From: Pycnococcus provasolii
Lineage: Eukaryota; Chlorophyta; Pseudoscourfieldiophyceae; Pseudoscourfieldiales
Assembly: GCA_049487715.1 (NCBI GenBank)
Contig: CP150572.1
Span: 248,001 to 312,000 of the forward strand
Length of the DNA stretch: 64,000 nt
Direction: 5' to 3'
Shown: positions 58,108-64,000 of the stretch, one piece after another
Position numbering within the stretch: position 1 is the first letter of the stretch
Layout of the letters: every line of letters begins with the position of its first letter
The notes under the pieces: model-generated
Told to the model about the DNA's origin: nothing
What the model saw: the letters and a program-made list of their open reading frames with translations, nothing else
Database searches by the model: none
Position numbers and translations under genes: made by a program

Positions 58108-60333
58108 TCACTCTTCGGGCAAACGGAACAGGCACGTCTCGCTGTCATACCAGTGCTCCTGCACGTCTTTGAACGATGCCTGAGTAAAAGCTTGAACACT
58201 TCTTTGCTCATTCGCCGCGAACGAACGCAAATAGGAGCAGTCGACATATGTAAAATTAAAGTCCTCGACGAATTTCTTGTGCATGTCAACGTCGCTCGTG
58301 TCTCGCGAAATCTCGTCTGACCAGTCCTGACGAACGCCAGCGAGAATACGCGACATGTACTCCATATAGCACAAAGGAGACAATTGCCTACGTACAAAAG
58401 TCAGCAGATTCAAGGCCACCCTCTCCGCATCGTCCGTGGTAGTTTCTGCAACGGCGTCGTAAATAGACTTGCACAGTCCTCGCGAGCCTGGTTCAGGATC
58501 CTGCATGACGCATCTCTTGTAGTTATCATAAAGCCAAATTCTATCGTACTTGTCTGCCACAGTGAGGCACTGCCCGGGCGCTGTCGGATCGTCCCAATAC
58601 TTTATGGGAATATAGCAATCGTCGCAGAACTTTATCATCAGTGCCATCGCAAGATTGATAGTTGTGAAGTCTTTCAAAATGTCTTGCGTGTTGTTGACTT
58701 GACGTTTCGACATGACAAGCGCGGCACCTTGCAGAATATGGCGGTTGATCGACGAGCTCCACCCTTCAGCTCCTTCTTGGAAGAGAGCATACTGGTAGTA
58801 CGAATACGACTCGAATCCACGTTCTTCCTTCTGCTCCACCTCGTCGGCCTTGTACGGAGTATGGACGGTTTCGTGTACATCCCAGGCATCGTTAAACATT
58901 GGCCAACGATGACAAAACCTGTGTACCAAATGGCGATTCAAAAAACCGGTTTGACCCATGCTCATCGCGAAGCCCTTGTCGAGGCGGCGTTTCCTCCACT
59001 GCGGCGTTCCAGGCTCAGTCCAGTCCTTGTGATTCCATATCCTTGCGCCTACCTGAGCATACGGAGGAAGGCGAACGCTGAAAAATCCGGCAAAGTCCTG
59101 CTCAGGCCAGTAGTACGTGTCACGGGAATCGTCGGACCACGGCCGTTGAAGAAACAGAAGGGGCAGTGGTCCGTCGGCAAAAGTCGGTGACCACGCATCC
59201 TTGGCCACGTTGCTCACGTAGAAGCACGCGTCGTTGTCAAGCTTACGGTAGCGCATAGCGTTGTACAGCACATGCATCCATTCGATAACGCGACCTTGCA
59301 TGTCAGTAAGCCTCATATGTTCAGTTTCCGGGCGATCCGAGTCGTAATTCTGTCGCCAATACAGCTTCCCCCGCACGACACAAGCGACGTGTGTGCGCGT
59401 TAAGTCCCACGCACTTGGTTCATAAATTGCCTTTTTGCGTAGCTGTTCGTCACTTTCCCACCGCTCGCGCGTCACGTTACTGGTTTTGTTGATGTGGAAC
59501 ATGTGCGCCGTCAGCTGCTTGACGGTACTCCGCTGCAACTGCTCGTCTGCGAATTCAATCAATTTCGGGCACAGCGCATGCTTCAGCGTCTCCGTTTCCA
59601 GCGGTTGTCTTGCAGGTATTTCTCCGGAGAGACGGCCTTCGATCCACTTCCTGTGCTCCGACGACAACGTCTGATTTGTGTCCTCACCGTCCCCACGACT
59701 TCGGGTGGCGCCACGAAGCCATGAGCGTGCTCTCCGCCGCGCCATGCCTTGTGATGTCAAGGTGCCTTTGTCCAGCCAGTCGAAGGACGTGAAGCGCTCC
59801 GTTTTGTCGTTGGACTTGCTTTCGGCTGAGCGGTAGCGGTGCGTAAAGTTACGCAGGATTTCTTCAGGTTCGTTTTGATAATAGTGTTCACTATGCCTTA
59901 GATTTAGTACCTTTTCTTGCTCCATGATGTCCTTGTAAACATCGGACTCAAGCAGTTCAGCGATAGTCGTTGTCGTCGTCGTCGTCGTCGTCATCGTGGT
60001 CGTCGTGGTCGTCGTGGTCGTCGTCGTCGCTGTGTCGTGGTGCGCGTGCGCGTGCATCGTGTGGCTTTGGCGTGGGTGCCGACTGTGCATGGCACGTCCC
60101 ACTCTGACCGTCACGTTGACGGCATGGTGCGTGTGGTAGTTGTGCCGCTCGTAATGCTCGACGTGTAGCAGCGTGCGTCGGTTGTGCGGCGCGATATCGG
60201 GGTGGTGTTCGAGTTCGCGCGGATCGGCCGCCGCGTTTTCGAGGTGCGCGTCGAGCGCGGACGCGTCGACGCTGCGCGGCGCCGCGGCCGAGGCCGAGGC
60301 CGCCGACGCGACCGCCAGCAGGAGCAGGAGCAT
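58108..60333 (-). CDS. Secreted GT90 (CAP10)-like glycosyltransferase candidate
   Basis: The 741-residue protein has a signal peptide (MLLLLLAVASAASASAAAPR), a His-rich segment and a Thr linker of about 22 residues. The large domain (about 150-741) has many Trp, Tyr and Cys. The segment SYYQYALFQEGAEGWSSSIN, RHILQGAALVMS, followed by CYIPIKYWDD, resembles the nucleotide-sugar half of the GT90/CAP10 family (Y.Y.l..eG...S.R...L..Ga). GT90 enzymes add glucose or xylose to secreted proteins or polysaccharides. The rest (FYVSNVAKDAWSPTFADG, PLPLLFLQRPWSDD) fits the N-half less clearly. No membrane anchor apart from the leader. Family call is tentative. Confidence 0.5.
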   Translation of the reverse strand: MLLLLLAVASAASASAAAPRSVDASALDAHLENAAADPRELEHHPDIAPHNRRTLLHVEHYERHNYHTHHAVNVTVRVGRAMHSRHPRQSHTMHAHAHHDTATTTTTTTTTTTMTTTTTTTTTIAELLESDVYKDIMEQEKVLNLRHSEHYYQNEPEEILRNFTHRYRSAESKSNDKTERFTSFDWLDKGTLTSQGMARRRARSWLRGATRSRGDGEDTNQTLSSEHRKWIEGRLSGEIPARQPLETETLKHALCPKLIEFADEQLQRSTVKQLTAHMFHINKTSNVTRERWESDEQLRKKAIYEPSAWDLTRTHVACVVRGKLYWRQNYDSDRPETEHMRLTDMQGRVIEWMHVLYNAMRYRKLDNDACFYVSNVAKDAWSPTFADGPLPLLFLQRPWSDDSRDTYYWPEQDFAGFFSVRLPPYAQVGARIWNHKDWTEPGTPQWRKRRLDKGFAMSMGQTGFLNRHLVHRFCHRWPMFNDAWDVHETVHTPYKADEVEQKEERGFESYSYYQYALFQEGAEGWSSSINRHILQGAALVMSKRQVNNTQDILKDFTTINLAMALMIKFCDDCYIPIKYWDDPTAPGQCLTVADKYDRIWLYDNYKRCVMQDPEPGSRGLCKSIYDAVAETTTDDAERVALNLLTFVRRQLSPLCYMEYMSRILAGVRQDWSDEISRDTSDVDMHKKFVEDFNFTYVDCSYLRSFAANEQRSVQAFTQASFKDVQEHWYDSETCLFRLPEE

Positions 60334-60466
60334 CGCGAGCGATGATCCTGCTCAGTGCCGTATGCCCACGTATAGCCGCCGCGTTTTCTTTGCCTGGTGG
60401 TCCCCCATGAGCCGCGTCACGGTTACTCACAGTCTCACGGAATAACGGGAGGTCCCGTTCTAAGGT

Positions 60467-60482
60467 CGTTAGGGTTAGCTAA
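60467..60482. repeat. Degenerate telomere-type word
   Basis: TCGTTAGGGTTAGCTAAGG lies about 135 bp upstream of the GT90-like start. It is the shortest of the promoter-proximal arrays. Confidence 0.8.
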
Positions 60483-60615
60483 GGCTAGGATTGGTCACGT
60501 GATTTGTCACGTGATCACGTTTTGATCAAAATTTGATCAACATTTCAAGATTTGATCAAAATTTGATCAAAATCTGTAATTTGTTCTCAGTTGGGTAGAC
60601 TTTTGAGGCATTTCA

Positions 60616-60870
60616 TCAAGGGGAGTTAACACCCTACTGGGGAGGTCACTCCCCCTTCCCCCGGGGACGATGTGTTGAAGCAAGTTCTCCGTGGTTGTCT
60701 GAGCCAGGACCAATTCCAACCGTTGGAATTGGTCCTGGCTCAGACAACCACGGAGAACTTGCTTCAACACATCGTCCCCGGGAACGGGAGCCTTCCCTCG
60801 CAATATAATAGTTCAACGGGGGGATCCCCACCAGAGTGACCTCCCCAGTAGATGTGTTAACTCCCCTTGA
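60616..60870. mobile_element. 255-bp foldback/MITE-like element with 5-bp target duplication
   Basis: The element starts TCAAGGGGAGTTAACAC and ends with the reverse complement, GTTAACTCCCCTTGA. The outer arms stay related for about 45 bases (ACTGGGGAGGTCACTC). Inside them is a perfect palindrome of about 60 bases per arm, centred near 60721. The two halves are not equal: about 40 extra bases (AACGGGAGCCTTCCC onward) sit in the right half. Direct repeats TTTCA at 60611-60615 and 60871-60875 fit a target-site duplication. It has no coding capacity, so it would depend on a transposase elsewhere. The near-perfect arms suggest it is young. Confidence 0.8.
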
Positions 60871-60875
60871 TTTCA

Positions 60876-61516
60876 TTCAACTAACTTTCAAACTATTCCT
60901 CGAACTTTTGGTCGGCAGATTTGGTCGAGGCCCTCAATGCCGCATTTTTGCGACCAAAATCTTCCATTCAACAACCATTTGTTCTCGAAAAGTTTGCCAA
61001 TAGTTCGACGACCAAAAGTTCGGCCAAAAGTTCTCAACTCGGACGAGTTGAGTTCGACGACCAAAAAGGAACAAAGTCGAGTGGTGTCTAATTAAAAAGT
61101 TTTAGGGGGAGCCAACTGAGAACAAATGACTGTATCATGGATGATAATTGGCATCATCCCCATTTGATCCTCCATCCAATAGACAAATACAGTACGTACG
61201 ATTGGCGAGCCCAGGGGCGTCAGCCACCGCCCATCCTGCCGTTGCTTGCCCGAGGGTCCCCCATCGAGGTACGGCAGGGAGGTGGCTGATGCTCCCGTCT
61301 GGGAATTCCCTCTTGCCAGTACGCTCTAATTAGCTGTCCCGCCTTGCCCTCGAGGGCCTTCTTGCCCTCGCCTTGCCCTCGTCCTTGCACTCGTCACTCG
61401 TCACTCGTCACTCTCGACAGTAGTAGTACTACATTCGAGGAGAGAGAGTAGTGTGCGAGTGCATACTGTACGTGTGTGTGTGTGTTTCCTGTTTTTATAT
61501 ACAGGTTGACGGTATT
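60876..61516. other. Intergenic region with palindromic words and an inverted repeat
   Basis: No gene is supported. TTTGGTCG/CGACCAAA words recur on both strands at about 60905-61060, with CAACTCGGACGAGTTG as a short palindrome. An imperfect inverted repeat spans about 61208-61305 (GCGTCAGCCACC and CCTGCCGT against ACGGCAGG and GGTGGCTGATGC). The region before the next gene ends in TTTTTATATACAG, which resembles a 3' splice site. Confidence 0.6.
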
Positions 61517-62344
61517 ATGGTTGACGGTACCGCAGCCCCGCTTGGCAGTGTGCGCGAAATGCTATACGGGATAAAACTCGACGAGTGCCCGGCGCTTCTA
61601 CGAACCAGGTTGGCGAGGTTTGACAAGAACGGAAACGGAATCATTGACCCGGACGAGCTGCCCATCGCGGACGACGAAGGCTCCATCGCCATCAAGGCGT
61701 TCCCGAAGGAAATCCAGCCAACGCTTAAGGTATTCGACGTCGACGGTGACGGCACGGTCGCGCCCATGGAGCTTGCTCGTGGTGCGGAGCTCTACAAAGA
61801 ATCCAAGAAGACAGCCAAGCGACTCATGATCTTCAGCGGAGTTCTCTTGCTCATCCTGTGCGCCCTCGTGGGCGTCATCGTCGGCCTCGTCGCGGTGGTC
61901 GTCGAGAATAGCAAGGAGACGAAGACGGACGCGAGTGGGCTGACTCTTGCAAAGGGCACGAGCAAACCCGCCGCGATGGCCACCGTGCTCGAGCAGTCCG
62001 TACTCAACTACAACGCTACGGACGACGCTCTCGACGCCGCAAGGAACGTCAAGGTGGTGCTCGACAACGATAGCCTAGCGTCGTACACGATAACGGGCTG
62101 GACGCGCAGTACGACTCTTCTCACGCTCTTCTCGGCGCGCGGCGACACCATCGAGTTCGCGGCGTCGGACGGCAAGATGGTCGTGCGGTCGTCCGACGGC
62201 ACGGTGCTTGCGGGAGACAACAAAAACACGCCGACCGGCCGTCGACTCCACCAATTTGGGTTCTTCGGTACAGCATTTGCGACTTACACAGCCTCTACCA
62301 CGACGCAAACGTCATCAGCATGGGGTAGTATTGGGGGGAAATAA
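61517..62344 (+). CDS. EF-hand membrane protein, possibly with an upstream exon
   Basis: The protein has 275 residues from MVDGTAAPLG. Two EF-hand loops lie at about 35-90: DKNGNGIIDPDEL is complete, while DVDGDGTVAPMEL has a hydrophobic residue at position 9 and ends in Glu. A membrane segment follows at about 112-135 (MIFSGVLLLILCALVGVIVG, then LVAVVV). The C-terminal 140 residues are a beta-rich outer domain of unknown type (FSARGDTIEFAASDGKMVVR). Topology suggests calcium sensing inside, with an unknown domain outside or in a lumen. A ...ATATACAG acceptor-like sequence 16 bases before the ATG may mean that the real start lies in an earlier exon. Confidence 0.7.
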   Translation: MVDGTAAPLGSVREMLYGIKLDECPALLRTRLARFDKNGNGIIDPDELPIADDEGSIAIKAFPKEIQPTLKVFDVDGDGTVAPMELARGAELYKESKKTAKRLMIFSGVLLLILCALVGVIVGLVAVVVENSKETKTDASGLTLAKGTSKPAAMATVLEQSVLNYNATDDALDAARNVKVVLDNDSLASYTITGWTRSTTLLTLFSARGDTIEFAASDGKMVVRSSDGTVLAGDNKNTPTGRRLHQFGFFGTAFATYTASTTTQTSSAWGSIGGK

Positions 62345-62375
62345 CAAAAACACGCCGACCGGCCGTCGACTCGAA
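62213..62375. repeat. 35-bp direct repeat at the 3' end of the EF-hand gene
   Basis: The words AACAAAAACACGCCGACCGG and CCGTCGACTC occur together twice, at about 62218 and 62344. The second copy begins at the stop codon. A short segmental copy therefore set, or nearly set, the end of the reading frame. Confidence 0.85.
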
Positions 62376-62634
62376 GGCATAGTTGAGTTGTAAAGCGACA
62401 TGACGATGAACGACTGGACGTGACGGACGCTCAGCTGAGGGCGTTTTGCAGTAACCCTAAGTTGTTGTCCGTGGGTTAAATTAAAACAAAAACATGGGAA
62501 AGGTTACATGAACAAGACGGGGTGTGTCAGAAACATGTTAATCATTTCTCTACTACTACTCACCTCCATACAAAATAATGTCCGTGAACCGTTTCTGCCT
62601 CATCTTCGTCCTCCAAGACGATCGGTTGATGCGA

Positions 62635-63054
62635 CTATGCATTGGTGATGAGTCGCCCCTCTTCCAACGTCCTATTTCCCGTGCGGCCGCTCCTCTGCGC
62701 GTGCCGCATCGCCGCCGTGGTTTCCAAGGCGCGCTGCAAGGAGAACAAGCGCACGGACGCCACGTGGTCGTAGACGATGTACCCGCCGAACAGGCCGTGG
62801 TAAGCGCTCGGAACCGCACCATCTGACACTTGCGGTCCGCCGCGGCGCTGAGCTGTCAGCTCCGTATCCAGTCGCAACTGCTGGCCGTTGTGCACTCGCA
62901 TGATCGCGCGGTAGGCGTGAGGCAGCGCTCCGCCCAGGCGCCCCTCGAGGTGCGGGTAGAGCGCCTCGAGCTGCCTCGCGGCTTCGTTGAGCTCCTCCTC
63001 GGTGGCACCCGGGCGCAGCGACGAGCACGCTGATGAACGCCCGGCTGCGCCGTA
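62635..63054 (-). CDS. Partial: SMI1/KNR4-type domain exon
   Basis: An open frame of about 139 codons is bounded upstream by TAG and has no start codon at its 5' end, so it is probably an exon. It reads LRPGATEEELNEAARQLEAL, then AYRAIMRVHNGQQLRL, then YHGLFGGYIVYDHVASVRLF, SLQRALET. This matches the SMI1/KNR4 fold as found in FBXO3/SKIP16-type F-box proteins (GATE.EL..AE..L, YR.HNGQ, GL.GGY..YDH). The 5' exon (possibly an F-box) and the 3' structure are not resolved; a GGAG|GTGAGT donor-like site at about 62570 suggests another exon downstream. Confidence 0.55.
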   Translation of the reverse strand, partial: YGAAGRSSACSSLRPGATEEELNEAARQLEALYPHLEGRLGGALPHAYRAIMRVHNGQQLRLDTELTAQRRGGPQVSDGAVPSAYHGLFGGYIVYDHVASVRLFSLQRALETTAAMRHAQRSGRTGNRTLEEGRLITNA

Positions 63055-64000
63055 CTACTACTCGCATGACTGTTTTCTGTAACTTCAGTGGTTACGCGCG
63101 CATGACCCGCCGTGTCCTTGGGACGAAGAGACGTGCGCGTATGCAGCGTAGACCACCCAAGAGGCTTGCCCGACCACCAGTAGTACGGGCCAAGACGACC
63201 TGGCATGACCCCACCGCAGGGACCACTTACAATTGACCTGCCCGCTTTACATTTTAGACTGTACAGCTTCGGCGTCCCTGGCAAGTAGAGATAAATGGCA
63301 AGACGGAGAGGGCGTCACGTGGCCGACTGCCGAGTCTCGGATGCAGGCAAAAGGCCCTACTATGGGGACTACCGCGCACCCTATCAGTCAATCAATCAAT
63401 CGCGTCTCTGGCCTCCCGTGGTCGGGTGTCCCGGCCGTCTTCACTCAGTACAAAGGAAGAGCGGCATGGCGGCGTCCACGGAGCCCACGCACGAGTGATG
63501 TTATTGCGGTGCGCCAGATGTCTAGTTAAGATGCTCAGCAAGAAGGTCCTAGGAGTAAGTTGCACTGCAGGGACCAGGGGTTGGATGGCGACATGGTGGC
63601 GACGGGAAAATCAGTTGAAGACGCGGAGTTGAAGACCTATGTTCCAAAAGGAGCATAAAGGTAGGGAGCAGGCGGCCTATGAGGCTTTGTCGCGCCCTTA
63701 AAGGTGGTACCAGGCTGTGCTTTCAGTTTTCAGTGCTGCTGTTGTGCCTTGGCCTCCCGCTATTACCAAACTCCGGCCAGAAAAAAATGTTCCCCCCCCC
63801 CGTCAGGGCATACCACCCAGAAACATGTGCTTGCAAACCCATGGAAAAGTGAAACACCCTTCGCCACAACCACAATCTACAACGGAAAACTAAGAAAACT
63901 TTCGAAAAAAAATAACAGGTGAAAATGGACTAAATGTTTGTTCTTCCCTTCCAGGTTTCCCTGGGGGAAAGGCAAGTGACACCTGCAGGTGACCGTTTGA
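63055..64000. other. Right-edge region without a supported gene
   Basis: Part of this may be the upstream exons of the SMI1/KNR4-type gene. Scattered short frames have no recognisable words. A poly-C run of about ten lies near 63793. Confidence 0.4.

Noticed and set aside
1-64000. Telomere proximity or a chromosome end.
   Set aside because: TTAGGG arrays are all short, occur in both orientations and are spread between ordinary genes; there is no terminal array.
1-64000. CRISPR arrays, bacterial operons, tRNA or rRNA genes.
   Set aside because: No regularly spaced repeats with spacers, no operon-like packing with ribosome-binding sites, and no cloverleaf or rRNA words that I could recognise.

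Overview
The window is nuclear DNA of a unicellular photosynthetic eukaryote, most likely a flagellated microalga. Plastid-type genes support this: an RbcX-like chaperone, a lumenal TPR protein with a twin-arginine signal, and a DUF6816-like plastid protein. So do cilium-type genes (an IFT22/RABL5-like GTPase and a polycystin-type channel) and large proline-rich wall-type glycoproteins. Genes are dense, mostly single-exon, and lie on both strands. Two genes have clear or very likely introns (IFT22-like and TIM9), a third (ARL8) has an intron with odd borders, and a few genes seem to lack a 5' exon. Short TTAGGG/CCCTAA arrays recur between genes. That repeat fits haptophytes, stramenopiles or some other algal lineages; the PPPPSPPPP proteins recall green algae. 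I do not assign a taxon.

From 1 to about 10.9 kb lies a rearranged cluster of secreted modular proteins. It holds two near-identical trypsin-family genes with an SOD-like N-terminal domain, a gene of unknown core that carries the same C-terminal modules as the first trypsin gene in inverted orientation, a small secreted protein with a related cysteine tail, a decayed paralogue at the left edge, and two truncated pieces of a pectin-acetylesterase/Notum-like gene. A 146-bp copy of the 3' end of the neighbouring polycystin-like gene marks a duplication junction.

From 10.8 to 38 kb the genes are a polycystin-like channel, a full-length OvoA-type ovothiol synthase, an IFT22-like GTPase, a DUF6816-like plastid protein, two proteins I do not recognise, a protein kinase fused to a helicase-associated domain, an RFESD-type Rieske protein, a MORN protein, a UPF0060/YnfA membrane protein, TIM9 and ARL8. 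From 38 to 64 kb they are a DOMON/cytochrome b561 protein with His-Asp repeats, a proline-rich polytopic membrane protein, a PhyH-type dioxygenase, an RbcX-like protein, a FANCJ/BRIP1 helicase, methionine aminopeptidase 1, a CREST-superfamily-like membrane protein, a TPR protein interrupted by an in-frame TGA, a GT90-like secreted protein, an EF-hand membrane protein and an exon of an SMI1/KNR4-type protein.

Neighbouring genes do not form pathways, except that the first 10.9 kb is a family cluster. The most unusual signals are the telomere-motif arrays just upstream of many start codons, the duplicated and inverted modules of the protease cluster, a 255-bp foldback element with a 5-bp target duplication, the in-frame TGA in the TPR gene, and a non-canonical intron in ARL8. 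Start codons were placed at the first plausible ATG; TTG, GTG or CTG extensions were ignored.
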